Made by a program: the position numbers and the translations under genes. A DNA stretch of 16,476 bases from Desulfobacterales bacterium (GTDB taxonomy: Bacteria > Desulfobacterota > Desulfobacteria > Desulfobacterales > BuS5). Shown here piece after piece: positions 6,941 to 16,288 of the stretch (its first letter is position 1; each line of letters opens with the position of its first letter). Location of the stretch: NCBI GenBank assembly GCA_016735355.1, contig JAERRQ010000134.1, positions 1-16,476 of the forward strand, written 5' to 3'. Below the pieces are notes generated by a model, which was given only the letters and a program-made list of their open reading frames with translations, had not been told where the DNA came from and searched no databases.

Positions 6941-8065
6941 GTGAAAGCCAGGGTAAGAGATATAATAAAAGTGATGCAAAGTATAGCCCCTCCCTCTTTT
7001 GCCGAGGAATGGGATAATGTTGGGCTGCAAGTTGGAGAAAAGGATTGGGCGGTAAAAAATATTTGGATTGCATTGGATCCTCTCAAAGAAGTAGTTAAAG
7101 CTGCGTGTGACAAAGGGATCGATCTTTTAATAACGCATCATCCAATGATATTTAAACCTTTAAAGTGTGTTGATCTGTCAACCACTGCCGGTTCAATAAT
7201 AAATATGGCTCTTTGTAACCGGATGGCGATTTTTGCGGCGCACACAAACCTTGACAAAGCAAGGGGAGGTATAAATGATATACTTGCAGACATAATAGGG
7301 CTCAACAATTTGAAAGTATTAAACAAACCGGTTGAAACGAAAAAATTCAAGCTGGTTGTATATGTACCGTTAGAGCATGAAAAGCGAGTATTTGAAGCTC
7401 TCTTTAAATCAGGTGAGGGTAGAATAGGCAACTATACATGTTGTACATTCAGAAATCACGGTAAGGGGACTTTTAGACCCGGCTTTGGCTCAAAGCCTTT
7501 TAGAGGAAAGATCGGTGAAATTGCTCATACTGATGAGCTAAGAATAGAGTTGGTCGTTGCAAAAGACAACCTTAAGCAACTTATCAATAATATCAGAAAA
7601 CATCATCCATATGAAACTTTGGCATATGATATTTATCCTCTTTTTGTATCAGAAACAGAATCCTCCGAAGGCTTGGGCCGTATAGGTGAAACAAATGGCA
7701 CGGTAAGCCTTTTATCATTGGCAAAGAATATTAAGGAGAAGTTAGGTTTAAAATATATCAAAATTGCAGGACGCCCGGATTTGACAATTGACAAGATTGC
7801 AGTATGTTCAGGAAGCGGATCAAGTCTTATGGACGACTTTTTGGCATCAGGCGCTGAGGTCTATATAAGCGGTGACCTTGGTTATCATAATGCAAGAGAT
7901 GCGGAAGCGGCAGGCCGTGGCTTGATAGATATTGGACATTTTGCATCAGAGCATATAATTGTAAAGAATCTTGCCGAAAAACTTGGGAAAATATTAACTG
8001 AAGCCGGTTTTGATGTTGGAATTAAGACCTGCGATATGGAAGCGGATCCATTTATGATTTTATGA
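6941..8065 (+). CDS. NIF3/DUF34-family dinuclear metal protein, long form
   Basis: This 374-residue protein belongs to the NIF3 (YbgI/YqfO, DUF34) family of hexameric proteins with a dinuclear metal site; some annotations name it a GTP cyclohydrolase I type 2 homolog, but its reaction is not firmly known. Metal-ligand motifs are clear: THHP (H66, H67), AAHTNLD (H101, D105) and GHFASEH (H333, E337). The length and the central segment from about residue 128 to 235 (with RIGNYTCCTF, GKGTFRPGFGSKPF and HHPYETLAYDIYP) show the PII/CutA-like insertion of the long bacterial form. Translation starts at GTG 6941, 10 bases after GAGG (6927-6930). An ATG at 6933 opens only a three-codon frame whose stop overlaps the GTG. 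The gene converges on the amidase gene, 13 bases apart, with no visible terminator. Confidence 0.93.
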   Translation: MKARVRDIIKVMQSIAPPSFAEEWDNVGLQVGEKDWAVKNIWIALDPLKEVVKAACDKGIDLLITHHPMIFKPLKCVDLSTTAGSIINMALCNRMAIFAAHTNLDKARGGINDILADIIGLNNLKVLNKPVETKKFKLVVYVPLEHEKRVFEALFKSGEGRIGNYTCCTFRNHGKGTFRPGFGSKPFRGKIGEIAHTDELRIELVVAKDNLKQLINNIRKHHPYETLAYDIYPLFVSETESSEGLGRIGETNGTVSLLSLAKNIKEKLGLKYIKIAGRPDLTIDKIAVCSGSGSSLMDDFLASGAEVYISGDLGYHNARDAEAAGRGLIDIGHFASEHIIVKNLAEKLGKILTEAGFDVGIKTCDMEADPFMIL

Positions 8066-8078
8066 AGTGGTATATACT

Positions 8079-8828
8079 CTATTCTTCATGGGACGTTTCT
8101 AACAAGAATCTTTCTATCCCTATGCTGATACATTTTGCTAAACCCTGTAAATAGTTAGGGTCATTAAATTTTTTTTCTTCAGAAGGATTGGTTAGATAGC
8201 CTGTTTCAACTAAAACAGCGGGCGTATCTGCGCCTTCAAGAATTAAAAGGGGGCTATTTTTTACAATCACTTTGGGATAAAGTTTATGTTCATAGATGCT
8301 TTTTTTAATTAATCCTGCCAGAAGGCCGCTTGCTTTTATATGTCTAATCTGAAGGTGATGCCATACATTATCAGCGCCGGAAGAATAAAGGTCTCTTGAA
8401 ATAGGTCGCTCCTCTATTTCCTTAAAATAGAATATAACTATACCATCGGCATCATGAAGGAAGCTTCCGCCAGTGTGAATGCTTATGAAAACATCGGCTT
8501 TTAGATGGTTTGCCACAGAAGTTCTGCTATTAAGGTCAAGATGGTAGTCATCTGTTCTGGTAAGCACCGTTTTATATTTATGACCAAGTTCCTCCGCAAG
8601 CATTCGTGCGAGTCTCAGGGTAACATTTTTTTCCATTGTATTGCCGAGGCCTTTTGTTCCTATGTCATACCCTCCATGCCCTGGATCTACAACAATTGTT
8701 TTTTTACTTTTATTGGTAATAATTTGTTTTGCCGCAACTGCTGTAGTCGTGGTGGTGAAAGAGATTGCTGCGATTATTAACAGGCTTAAAAAACAAATAA
8801 GTATATAGCGATTGCATAAATTTTTCAA
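8079..8828 (-). CDS. N-acetylmuramoyl-L-alanine amidase (Amidase_3), exported
   Basis: This zinc amidase should cleave the bond between N-acetylmuramic acid and L-alanine in peptidoglycan, in the periplasm. The 249-residue protein has a signal peptide (basic start, hydrophobic core at about 9-24, AVAA near 30-33 as the cleavage region). The Amidase_3 catalytic domain runs from about 44 to the end: VVDPGHGGYDIG (H51), E66, SIHTGG (H118) and AVLVETGYLTNPSEE (E208). These are the zinc ligands and catalytic glutamate. SIHTGG replaces the common SIHANA. There is no AMIN or SPOR domain, so it resembles a minimal single-domain enzyme. The start is TTG at 8828, supported by AGGAG 8 bases upstream; no good ATG fits. 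The gene stands alone on the minus strand between the NIF3 gene and tRNA-Leu. Confidence 0.93.
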   Translation of the reverse strand: MKNLCNRYILICFLSLLIIAAISFTTTTTAVAAKQIITNKSKKTIVVDPGHGGYDIGTKGLGNTMEKNVTLRLARMLAEELGHKYKTVLTRTDDYHLDLNSRTSVANHLKADVFISIHTGGSFLHDADGIVIFYFKEIEERPISRDLYSSGADNVWHHLQIRHIKASGLLAGLIKKSIYEHKLYPKVIVKNSPLLILEGADTPAVLVETGYLTNPSEEKKFNDPNYLQGLAKCISIGIERFLLETSHEE

Positions 8829-8940
8829 AGCCGTAGCTCCTGATTTTTTCTTGACACTCAGGGTGTTTGATATTAATGTTAAGACATTTTATATATAATA
8901 TTAGAAGCAAATAAACTTATATGTTGCGTATAGCAGGGTA

Positions 8941-8970
8941 TTGATTTTTATTACAATAAATATTTATAAT
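8941..8970 (+). promoter_or_regulatory. Promoter of tRNA-Leu (and possibly tig)
   Basis: TTGATT (8941-8946), an 18-base spacer and TATAAT (8965-8970) place transcription start just before the tRNA at 8981. There is no terminator between the tRNA and tig, so this promoter may also feed the chaperone-protease cluster. Confidence 0.6.
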
Positions 8971-8979
8971 TATATTTTA

Positions 8980-9064
<85 letters not shown>

Positions 9065-9107
9065 TTTATATATTTGTTACTCGAAACTTAACTTAGGATG
9101 GGATGTT

Positions 9108-10412
9108 ATGGAAGTTAGTGTAGATGATTTAAGCTCTGTAAAAAAATTGTTGCATATTGAGATATCTGAAGAGGATGTGAATCTTGAAATAGATAAAGCT
9201 TATAAAGAGATTAAAAAAACGGCAAAAATAAAAGGTTTTCGCAAGGGCAAGGCTCCTCGCAATGTTCTGGAACAAATGTTTAAAAAGGATGTTCATAAAG
9301 ATGTTACATCTAAACTAATTCAGAACTCAGTTCATCAGGCAATAAGTAAGGCCGAGCTGAAAGTGGTGGGGAATCCGGTAGTTGAGCCCTCTGAACTATC
9401 TGATAATGCCCCTTATAAGTATGATGCGCACGTCGAAGTAATACCTGAACTTGGTGATATAGATTTTAACGGGTTGACCCTCAAAAAGAATCTCTACAAA
9501 GTTACGGAAGAAGAGATCGAGACCCAGGTAAAAATGTTGCAGAGAAATTTAGCGGAGCATAAAGTTGTCCAGGAAGACCGTGCAATACGCAACGAAGATC
9601 TGGTTTTGTTGAATTACGAAGTCTTAAAAGATGGAATGCCCTTTAAAGAGGTGCCCAGCGCGGACAATTTTAAGCTGAAGATAGGTGAAGGCCTCATTTC
9701 AAAAGATCTTGATGAGGCTCTAATAGGTTTAAAACCTGGTGGCGGTCAGCATGATATTGACATAAAATTCCCTGATAATCATTTTAAAGATATCCTGGCC
9801 GGCGTTGAAGTAACATTTAAAGTGAAAATTAATGAGATCCTGGCAGAGGTTTTGCCTGAACTTGATGATGAGTTCCTAAAGAAGCTTGGCCAATTTAAGT
9901 CTTTTGATGATTTGAAAAATGCCGTAGCGGACAATCTAAAACAGGGCTATGGGGCCAGGGTTAATCAGGAATTAGGTGAACAGGTTTTTACAGCTATTTT
10001 AGCTAAAGTGGACTTTGAAGTTCCTTCGGTCATGATTGAACATGAGCTGGATGGAATCATAGCGCCCATGTCTCAATCATATCCTGTAAAGGAAATGACC
10101 ACGAAAGAACTTGAAAGATTAAGGGATGATTTGGCGACAAAATATCGCGGTCTCGCTGAACAGCAGGTTAAGCGCCATATGGTTTTAACCACAGTTGCCA
10201 ATCAGGAGAAGCTGACGCTTTCTGATGAAGAGGTAGAAGAAGGCTTGAGGGATATGGCTGCCAGATTGAACTTGCCTCTTGATGACATAAAGAAAAAATA
10301 TAGCCAGAACATGGGAAGTATGGAGCTTTTTAAGCAGACTTTGCTTGAAAAAAATGCTATGCGTCTTATCATAGAAAGAAGTACTGTTGAAGAAGTTGAA
10401 CCAGAAATATAG
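9108..10412 (+). CDS. tig: Trigger factor
   Basis: Trigger factor binds at the ribosomal exit tunnel and shields nascent chains. The 434-residue length is normal. The N-terminal ribosome-binding domain carries the signature GFRKGKAP (43-50). The central FKBP-type prolyl isomerase domain covers about 160-245 ([35 protein letters not shown]), and the C-terminal helical chaperone arms run from about 255 to the end. The ATG at 9108 has AGGA (9095-9098) at a suitable distance. It heads the conserved order tig-clpP-clpX-lon, coupling new-chain folding with degradation, and may be read from the tRNA-Leu promoter. The clpP start lies 31 bases downstream. Confidence 0.96.
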   Translation: MEVSVDDLSSVKKLLHIEISEEDVNLEIDKAYKEIKKTAKIKGFRKGKAPRNVLEQMFKKDVHKDVTSKLIQNSVHQAISKAELKVVGNPVVEPSELSDNAPYKYDAHVEVIPELGDIDFNGLTLKKNLYKVTEEEIETQVKMLQRNLAEHKVVQEDRAIRNEDLVLLNYEVLKDGMPFKEVPSADNFKLKIGEGLISKDLDEALIGLKPGGGQHDIDIKFPDNHFKDILAGVEVTFKVKINEILAEVLPELDDEFLKKLGQFKSFDDLKNAVADNLKQGYGARVNQELGEQVFTAILAKVDFEVPSVMIEHELDGIIAPMSQSYPVKEMTTKELERLRDDLATKYRGLAEQQVKRHMVLTTVANQEKLTLSDEEVEEGLRDMAARLNLPLDDIKKKYSQNMGSMELFKQTLLEKNAMRLIIERSTVEEVEPEI

Positions 10413-10443
10413 AATATTAAACCAACAAAGAAAGGAGATCACT

Positions 10444-11061
10444 GTGCCCTTGGTACCGATGGTAATAGAGCAAAGTAGCAGAGGTGAACGCGCTTATGAT
10501 ATCTATTCAAGACTGCTTAAAGACAGAATAATCTTTCTTGGGTCCGCCATAAATGATGAGATCGCAAATCTTCTTATAGCGCAGCTTCTTTTTTTGGAAT
10601 CCGAGGACCCTGATAAGGATATAAATTTTTATATCAATTCCCCCGGTGGAGTGGTTACGGCCGGTTTGGCTGTATACGACACGATGCAGTATATAAAACC
10701 GGATATAGCGACGGTATGTATCGGCCAGGCAGCCAGTATGGGCGCCCTTTTGCTGGCCGCCGGCGCACACGATAAACGCTATGCACTGCCCCATTCGCGT
10801 ATTCTTATACACCAGCCCCTGGGGGGCTCACAGGGGCAGGCATCGGATATTGCTATTCAAGCTAAGGAGATTCTTCGTATGAGGGATTCTCTTAATAATA
10901 TTCTGGCCTCTCATACCGGCAGGGAGATTGAACAGATCAATACGGATACGGATCGTGATTTTTTCATGTCGGGAGCTGAGGCAAAAGAATATGGATTGAT
11001 AGATCATGTAATGGCCAGCAGGAGTTATTTGGATGAGCTCGTAAAGGCTGAGGAGGCTTAA
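10444..11061 (+). CDS. clpP: ATP-dependent Clp protease proteolytic subunit
   Basis: ClpP forms the 14-subunit proteolytic chamber fed by ClpX. From the GTG at 10444 the protein has 205 residues and the classic start [20 protein letters not shown]. The serine-protease triad falls at the standard positions: S98 (GQAASMG), H123 (ILIHQP) and D172 (TDRDFF). The open frame extends 19 codons further up into tig, but AAGGAG (10432-10437) stands 6 bases before the GTG and the N-terminus matches the family, so 10444 is chosen. The stop is one base from the clpX ATG, and clpX's ribosome-binding site lies in the end of clpP, so the two subunits of the complex are probably translated together. Confidence 0.97.
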   Translation: MPLVPMVIEQSSRGERAYDIYSRLLKDRIIFLGSAINDEIANLLIAQLLFLESEDPDKDINFYINSPGGVVTAGLAVYDTMQYIKPDIATVCIGQAASMGALLLAAGAHDKRYALPHSRILIHQPLGGSQGQASDIAIQAKEILRMRDSLNNILASHTGREIEQINTDTDRDFFMSGAEAKEYGLIDHVMASRSYLDELVKAEEA

Positions 11062-11062
11062 A

Positions 11063-12307
11063 ATGTCAAAAAAAGAAGATCCAAACGAAAATCTTTTTTG
11101 TTCATTTTGTGGGAAAAATCAGAAAGAGGTTACCAAGCTGATTGCAGGACCAGCCGTTTATATTTGTGATGAATGTATTCAGTTATGCAGCGAGATAATC
11201 GAAGAAGAGAATGAGAAAGATGCGGAGAGCACTGAAGCTCTGTTTGTCCCTAAAGAGATCAAAGAGATGCTCGACGATTATGTTATCGAACAGGAGGATG
11301 CAAAAAAGACTCTTGCCGTTGCCGTTTATAATCATTACAAGCGGCTCGATTCAACGGTAAGCGCAGGAGATGTGGAGATCCAGAAGAGCAATATTCTTTT
11401 GATAGGCCCCACCGGATGCGGCAAGACCCTTCTGGCCCAGACTCTTGCCAGGTTTCTTAATGTGCCGTTTACCATTGCGGATGCCACCAGCCTCACTGAA
11501 GCCGGTTATGTTGGGGAAGATGTTGAAAATATTATCCTTTCTCTTCTTCAAAATGCTGATTACGATGTTGAAAAGGCAAAGCGAGGAATTGTTTATATAG
11601 ACGAGATAGACAAAATAGCCAGCAAGTCCGACAATCCTTCTATTACACGTGATGTATCAGGTGAAGGTGTTCAACAGGCGTTGCTCAAAATTATTGAAGG
11701 CACAACTGCCAGTGTGCCGCCCAAAGGAGGCCGTAAGCATCCCCAGCAGGATTTTGTAAAAGTTGATACTTCCAATATCCTTTTTATATGCGGAGGCACC
11801 TTTAACGGCCTTGATCATGTAATTCAGCGCCGAACAGGTTCCAAGGTTATGGGCTTTGGCGCGACGGTAACAAGTAATAAAAAGGAAAAGATAGGTGTGC
11901 TCTTGAAAAAGCTTCAGCCCGAGGACCTGATTAAATATGGCCTGATACCTGAGTTTCTTGGCAGACTTCCTATTATAGCAACACTTGATGAATTGAGCGA
12001 AGAGTCCCTGGTAAGGATTTTGCAAGAACCAAAGAATGCTTTGGTTAAGCAGTTCCAAAAACTTTTTGAGTTTGAAGGGGTGGATTTAAAAATAACGGAT
12101 AGCGCATTAACTGCTATTGCGCAAAAGGCTGTTAAACGGAAAGCCGGCGCAAGAGGTTTGCGTGCAATACTGGAAAACAGCATGCTGAATATCATGTATG
12201 AGATCCCTTCGATTCAGAATGTCAAAGAATGTGTTATTAATGAAGAAGTTATTATGAATGATGAAAAGCCTCTGCTCGTATATGAGCAGACAAAAAAACA
12301 GGCTTAA
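11063..12307 (+). CDS. clpX: ATP-dependent Clp protease ATPase subunit ClpX
   Basis: ClpX is the hexameric AAA+ unfoldase that recognises substrates and threads them into ClpP. The 414-residue protein has the N-terminal zinc-binding domain (C13, C16, C35, C38), Walker A GPTGCGKT (115-122), pore loop GYVG (148-151), Walker B IVYIDEID (176-183), the RKH loop (224-226) and the sensor-2 segment KAGARGLR (about 365-372). MGF at 263-265 stands where E. coli has the IGF tripeptide that docks into ClpP, a conservative change. GAGGAGG (11050-11056) is 6 bases before the ATG. lon begins a few bases downstream. Full-length and apparently functional. Confidence 0.97.
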   Translation: MSKKEDPNENLFCSFCGKNQKEVTKLIAGPAVYICDECIQLCSEIIEEENEKDAESTEALFVPKEIKEMLDDYVIEQEDAKKTLAVAVYNHYKRLDSTVSAGDVEIQKSNILLIGPTGCGKTLLAQTLARFLNVPFTIADATSLTEAGYVGEDVENIILSLLQNADYDVEKAKRGIVYIDEIDKIASKSDNPSITRDVSGEGVQQALLKIIEGTTASVPPKGGRKHPQQDFVKVDTSNILFICGGTFNGLDHVIQRRTGSKVMGFGATVTSNKKEKIGVLLKKLQPEDLIKYGLIPEFLGRLPIIATLDELSEESLVRILQEPKNALVKQFQKLFEFEGVDLKITDSALTAIAQKAVKRKAGARGLRAILENSMLNIMYEIPSIQNVKECVINEEVIMNDEKPLLVYEQTKKQA

Positions 12308-12321
12308 AATTTGTGGTGAAA

Positions 12322-14760
12322 ATGGCTAAATTTTTTAAAATTGCAGATGAACCTGATGAGGGGAATGTTTGTATCCCTTTGTTGCCTCTTAGGGATATTG
12401 TGGTATTCCCCAATTCAGTCGCGCCACTATTTGTGGGACGATCCAAGTCTATCAATGCACTGGCCGCAGCGATGAATCAAGATAAAAGTATTTTTCTCGC
12501 TACGCAGAAAAAAGCTGGTATTAACAGCCCTGGCGAAAAAGATATCAGCCTGAAAGGAACTATCGGAAGGGTATTACAGATTCTTCGTCTTCCAGATGGA
12601 ACCGTAAAGGCCATGGTCGAAGGAAGCCGCCGAGCACAAATTATCCGGTTTTTAGATGATCAGGTATTCTTCAAGGTTGAGGCAGAGCCGGTAATGGAAG
12701 TGGATGCCTCGGGCCCTGAGCATGTCGCTGTAGCCAGGGCAATAAAGGATAATTTTAAAGAATATTCCAAATTGAATAAGAATATATCGAATGATCTGAC
12801 AAACAATATCCTGGGTATCACAGATTTTTCCCGGTTAACAGATACGGTAGCGTCTCACTTTGCTTTCCCCATAGAGGAGAAACTCCGTCTCTTGGAAACC
12901 CACAAAGTCGCTGACCGGCTAAACTTGCTTCTTGATTTAATGAAGGTTGAGATAGAAGTCCTTCGGGTTGATGAAAAGGTTAAGGGGCGTGTTCAGGATC
13001 AGATGGCGAAATCCCAGAAGAATTATTACCTTAATGAAAAGATACGAGCCATAAAAAAAGAAATGGGTGAACAGGATGCTCCTTATGAGGAATTAGCTGA
13101 ATTAGAGGAGCAGATCAAGAACGCCAAGCTGCCTGAAGAGGCTCGTGAGAAAGTGGATCATGAGTTTAAAAAACTCAAGCTTATGCCGCCCATGTCATCC
13201 GAAGCTACTGTTGTTCGAGTATATATTGATTGGATTTTATCTCTTCCATGGTTGATAACCAGTGAGGTTGCAGATGATATAGGAAAGGCTGAAACTATTC
13301 TGGATGAGGATCACTACGGGCTGGAAAAACCCAAGGAACGTATTCTTGAATACCTTGCAGTGCAATTGTTGATAAAAAAAATAAAAGGCCCTATTCTTTG
13401 TTTTGTAGGGCCTCCTGGTGTAGGAAAAACATCTTTGGCCAAGTCGGTTGCTAGGGCTACGGGAAGAAAGTATATTCGTCTTTCCCTCGGCGGTGTAAGG
13501 GATGAGGCTGAGATCCGTGGTCACAGGCGGACTTATATAGGTTCAATGCCCGGTAAAATAATCCAGTCCCTGAAGAAAGCCGGTGTTAATAATCCCGTGA
13601 TGTGCCTTGATGAAGTGGATAAAATGAGTATGGATTTTCGGGGAGATCCTTCTGCGGCGTTACTGGAGGTTCTCGATCCTGAACAGAACAATTCATTTAA
13701 CGATCATTATCTTGATATTGACTATGATTTGTCGGACATACTTTTTATAACAACAGCAAATACCCTCGATATACCTCTTCCATTGCAGGACAGAATGGAG
13801 ATTATACAGTTATCCGGTTATTCCGAGTATGAAAAATATCATATAGCCGATAAATTCTTGCTGTCAAAACAGATCTCGGTGAATGGGCTTGATGGTAATA
13901 ATATTCGGTTTACCCCTAATGCTGTTCACAAAATCATACAACGTTATACACGAGAAGCCGGGGTGAGAAATCTGGAGCGTGAAATCGCTTCTATTTGTCG
14001 TAAAATTGCCCGGGAAGTTGTCAATAATAATAAAAATGGTAAAGATACTACTTCATACAAAGTAACAGCTAATTCGGTGGTAAAATTTCTTGGCCCCCCT
14101 CCCTTTAAACATGGAGAGATCGAGAAAAATGACCAGATCGGAATGGTTACCGGTCTTGCCTGGACAAAGGTCGGCGGAGAATTACTCAGCATTGAGACGT
14201 TAATTATGCCGGGTAAGGGTGAGTTGATTTTAACCGGAACTCTCGGCGATGTTATGAAAGAATCAGCCAGGGCGGCTGTGAGTTATGTACGTTCCCGATC
14301 AGAAATTCTTCAGATAGATAGTGAGTTTTACAAGAAATATGATATCCACATACATGTGCCTGAAGGAGCTACACCAAAGGATGGTCCTTCTGCCGGGATT
14401 GCCATATGCACTTCGCTTGTCTCTGCTGTGACAAAAAGATTAGCCCGCTGCGATTTGGCCATGACGGGTGAGATAACTCTCCTGGGGCGGGTTCTTCCCA
14501 TTGGAGGATTAAAAGAGAAGATTCTTGCCGCTCATAGAGGGAGGATAACAAAGGTTGTCATTCCCGGAGAGAATGAAAAGGATTTAAAGGATATCCCTTC
14601 CAATGTCTTAAAACAAATAGAAATTATATTTGTTGAGAATATGGATGAAGTTCTTCCACATGCGATAGTGATCAGTCCGGGTGATAAACTTTTTAAAAAT
14701 AATGATATAAAATTAAACATAATGGCGGATAATGTCGAACAGAGGACTTCGATAAATTAA
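12322..14760 (+). CDS. lon: ATP-dependent protease Lon (LonA type)
   Basis: Lon degrades misfolded and regulatory proteins in the cytoplasm as a hexamer. From the ATG at 12322 it has 812 residues. The N-terminal substrate-binding domain starts at [14 protein letters not shown] and is followed by a coiled-coil region near 210-285. The AAA+ module has Walker A GPPGVGKT (363-370) and Walker [10 protein letters not shown] (426-434). The C-terminal protease domain has PKDGPSAG (catalytic S690) and GGLKEK (catalytic K733), the Ser-Lys dyad. In-frame GTG codons at 12313 and 12316 are alternatives; no start has a strong ribosome-binding site, so the choice is uncertain by three codons. It starts within 15 bases of the clpX stop and probably shares its message. 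No terminator was seen after it. Confidence 0.96.
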   Translation: MAKFFKIADEPDEGNVCIPLLPLRDIVVFPNSVAPLFVGRSKSINALAAAMNQDKSIFLATQKKAGINSPGEKDISLKGTIGRVLQILRLPDGTVKAMVEGSRRAQIIRFLDDQVFFKVEAEPVMEVDASGPEHVAVARAIKDNFKEYSKLNKNISNDLTNNILGITDFSRLTDTVASHFAFPIEEKLRLLETHKVADRLNLLLDLMKVEIEVLRVDEKVKGRVQDQMAKSQKNYYLNEKIRAIKKEMGEQDAPYEELAELEEQIKNAKLPEEAREKVDHEFKKLKLMPPMSSEATVVRVYIDWILSLPWLITSEVADDIGKAETILDEDHYGLEKPKERILEYLAVQLLIKKIKGPILCFVGPPGVGKTSLAKSVARATGRKYIRLSLGGVRDEAEIRGHRRTYIGSMPGKIIQSLKKAGVNNPVMCLDEVDKMSMDFRGDPSAALLEVLDPEQNNSFNDHYLDIDYDLSDILFITTANTLDIPLPLQDRMEIIQLSGYSEYEKYHIADKFLLSKQISVNGLDGNNIRFTPNAVHKIIQRYTREAGVRNLEREIASICRKIAREVVNNNKNGKDTTSYKVTANSVVKFLGPPPFKHGEIEKNDQIGMVTGLAWTKVGGELLSIETLIMPGKGELILTGTLGDVMKESARAAVSYVRSRSEILQIDSEFYKKYDIHIHVPEGATPKDGPSAGIAICTSLVSAVTKRLARCDLAMTGEITLLGRVLPIGGLKEKILAAHRGRITKVVIPGENEKDLKDIPSNVLKQIEIIFVENMDEVLPHAIVISPGDKLFKNNDIKLNIMADNVEQRTSIN

Positions 14761-14795
14761 ATAAAATATCTGCAGGTCAAAAGTTGAATTTATTC

Positions 14796-14824
14796 TTGAC
14801 ATAAATATGGTTAGCTTATATTAT
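14796..14824 (+). promoter_or_regulatory. Strong promoter of the tRNA-Val/tRNA-Asp unit
   Basis: TTGACA (14796-14801), a 17-base spacer and TATTAT (14819-14824) give 11 of 12 consensus matches. The expected start is near 14831, about 22 bases before tRNA-Val. Confidence 0.8.
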
Positions 14825-14852
14825 TACCTTTTTTTATAAATAATTTGTTTCT

Positions 14853-14928
14853 GGGCGGGTAGCTCAGTTGGGAGAGCATCGGCCTTACAAGCCGAGGGTC
14901 ACAGGTTCAAGCCCTGTTCCGCCTACCA
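14853..14928 (+). tRNA. tRNA-Val (anticodon UAC)
   Basis: Acceptor GGGCGGG / TCCGCCT (with G:U at both ends), D stem GCTC/GAGC, anticodon stem TCGGC/GCCGA with loop CTTACAA (TAC, reading GUN), T stem ACAGG/CCTGT with loop TTCAAGC, discriminator A and an encoded CCA (14926-14928). The G1:U72 pair is somewhat unusual. It is followed after 33 bases by tRNA-Asp in the same transcript. Confidence 0.96.
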
Positions 14929-14961
14929 TCAAAAAAAATAGTAAATATATAACATTTTTCA

Positions 14962-15040
14962 GGGGGTGTAGCTCAGCTTCGGTTAGAGCGCTGGCCTGTC
15001 AAGCCAGAGGTCGCGAGTTCAAGTCTCGTCACTCCCGCCA
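14962..15040 (+). tRNA. tRNA-Asp (anticodon GUC)
   Basis: Acceptor GGGGGTG / CACTCCC with discriminator G, as expected for aspartate identity; D stem GCTC/GAGC with an 11-base loop; anticodon stem CTGGC/GCCAG with loop CTGTCAA (GTC); T stem GCGAG/CTCGT; encoded CCA (15038-15040). It is the second and last gene of the Val-Asp unit. Confidence 0.97.
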
Positions 15041-15050
15041 TAATAAATTC

Positions 15051-15082
15051 AAGGGGTTACGTTAATTCGTAACCCCTTTTTT
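15051..15082 (+). terminator. Intrinsic terminator of the tRNA-Val/Asp unit
   Basis: AAGGGGTTACG (15051-15061) is perfectly complementary to CGTAACCCCTT (15068-15078) with a 6-base loop, and a T-run continues to 15082. It is a strong rho-independent terminator 10 bases after the tRNA-Asp CCA. Confidence 0.92.
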
Positions 15083-15457
15083 GTTTGCGATAAAATCAAT
15101 ACCCAACACTATAACCAACATGTCGGAGTGTTTTTGCCGATACTCGGATATAAAGTAGTTATTGAAACATTTATCTTCAGACCGATCCCCCGGCTATTAT
15201 CATTATTCCTTATTGATATACTTTGCTTGCCATAAATTATCCTTTTAAATACCAGCCTATCGTTGTTGCTTGCAATCAATAAATATATTTGCGCTGTATC
15301 CCACTGGAATTAAATATAATTCAGGCTTCAGATTTTCTTTTATTTTTTAAGCGGTGAATTATTGCTATTGAGTTCTTTTTGCTTGTTAATGTATAAAATA
15401 AATTTTAGTCCTGTAATATCAGGCAAAATCAATAAAATCATAAATCAGAGAATAAAA
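15083..15457. other. Intergenic region before the Sel1 gene
   Basis: About 375 bases with no supported gene. It holds a weak hairpin AACACT (15105-15110) / AGTGTT (15127-15132) followed by Ts, a direct repeat TTGCTTGC (15223-15230 and 15266-15273), and a palindrome GAATTA / TAATTC (15307-15322) overlapping a -10-like TATAAT (15315-15320) with no good -35 box. The last may be the Sel1 gene promoter. Confidence 0.35.
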
Positions 15458-16288
15458 ATGCTTATCAACCAAAACAATATAGCAATGTTGAAAAAGGATG
15501 CATTACAAAAGTTGCGGATTATTTTTTATGTAACGATGGTTATAGTATTTTGTTTTACTTCACAGGTTGGGGGCGATGAAAAAACTGATATCGGTGCTAC
15601 TATAAAAGCTGCTGAGCGGGGGGATACTGAAGCGCAAGTTATTCTTGGACTTATGTATGACGATAGCGATAGCGTGCTCCAAGACCACAAAAAAGCAGTC
15701 TACTGGTATACCAAAGCTGCTGAGAAGGGGGATGCTTTGGCACAATATTTTCTTGGGGATATGTATAACAATGGTAAAGGCGTACCCCAGGACTACAAAA
15801 AGGCAGTTTACTGGTTTACTAAAGCTGCTGAGCAAGGTATCCCTATTGCACAATATAATCTTGGGGGTATGTATTATAGTGGCAAAGGCGTACTCCAAGA
15901 CTACAAAAAAGCTGCTTACTGGTACATCAAGGTTGCTGAGCAGGGGGATGCTTTTGCACAAGCACAATATTATCTTGGGGTTATGTATAAAAATGGCAAA
16001 GGGTTTCCAAAAGACTTAAAAAAAGCTGTTTATTGGTACACCAAGGCTGCTGAGCAAGGGGATGCTTTTGCACAATCTAATCTTGGAGTTATGTATTATA
16101 GTGGTGAAGGTGTACCCCAAAACTATGTAACAGCGTGTGCATTGTTGAATTTGTCTTCGGCCAACGGTAACAAAATTGCTATTAAAAATCGTGGCTTTCT
16201 CAGCCGTAAAATGACCCGCAAACAGCTTGCCCAGGCTCAAGAATTATCTGTAAAGTTTCAGAATAAAATTGACCATGCAAATAAATAA
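15458..16288 (+). CDS. Secreted Sel1-repeat protein
   Basis: Sel1 repeats are TPR-like helical pairs that mediate protein-protein contacts. After a short N-terminus there is a basic segment (KKDALQKLR) and a hydrophobic stretch (IIFYVTMVIVFCFTS) that should act as a signal peptide or anchor. Five repeats of about 36 residues follow (DNA 15623-16168), each with AQ..LG.MY..G.GV.QD.KKA.YWYTKAAEQG. The fourth has 38 residues because GCACAA is duplicated (15956-15967). The C-terminal cap includes MTRKQLAQAQEL, common after Sel1 repeats. The open frame reaches back to a TTG at 15362, but the ATG at 15458 (weak AGAG upstream) or 15485 gives a more sensible signal. The partner is unknown. In-frame trypsin-like sequence follows the stop, suggesting it was once part of a longer fusion or a neighbour of a protease. 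Confidence 0.8.
   Translation: MLINQNNIAMLKKDALQKLRIIFYVTMVIVFCFTSQVGGDEKTDIGATIKAAERGDTEAQVILGLMYDDSDSVLQDHKKAVYWYTKAAEKGDALAQYFLGDMYNNGKGVPQDYKKAVYWFTKAAEQGIPIAQYNLGGMYYSGKGVLQDYKKAAYWYIKVAEQGDAFAQAQYYLGVMYKNGKGFPKDLKKAVYWYTKAAEQGDAFAQSNLGVMYYSGEGVPQNYVTACALLNLSSANGNKIAIKNRGFLSRKMTRKQLAQAQELSVKFQNKIDHANK
15623..16168 (+). repeat. Five tandem Sel1-coding repeats, period 108 bp
   Basis: Units lie at 15623-15730, 15731-15838, 15839-15946, 15947-16060 (114 bases) and 16061-16168. Blocks around the codons for YWYTKAAEQGDA stay similar in DNA as well as protein, so the units probably arose by fairly recent duplication. The period also keeps other frames open, which produces false ORFs here. Confidence 0.8.

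Noticed and set aside
6933..6944. ATG AAA CAG TGA mini-frame overlapping the NIF3 GTG start
   Set aside because: GAGG is only 2 bases from this ATG, so it is unlikely to be initiated; probably chance.
8851..8876. TTGACA on the plus strand as an extra promoter
   Set aside because: No acceptable -10 box at 16-18 bases, and a better promoter for tRNA-Leu lies at 8941-8970.
9108..14760. A novel defence or accessory system in the protease cluster
   Set aside because: tig, clpP, clpX and lon are complete, canonical and in their well-known order.
14868..15065. 65-codon open frame over the tRNA-Val/tRNA-Asp genes
   Set aside because: It is the translation of two complete tRNA genes and their terminator.
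15645..16019. 124-codon second plus-strand frame in the Sel1 gene, and long minus-strand frames at 15560-15967 and 16016-16240
   Set aside because: The 108-base repeat period keeps other frames open; they are shadows of the Sel1 coding sequence.
15623..16168. Possible CRISPR or satellite array
   Set aside because: The period is 108 bases, the units are coding and diverged, and there are no spacers; they are Sel1 repeats.
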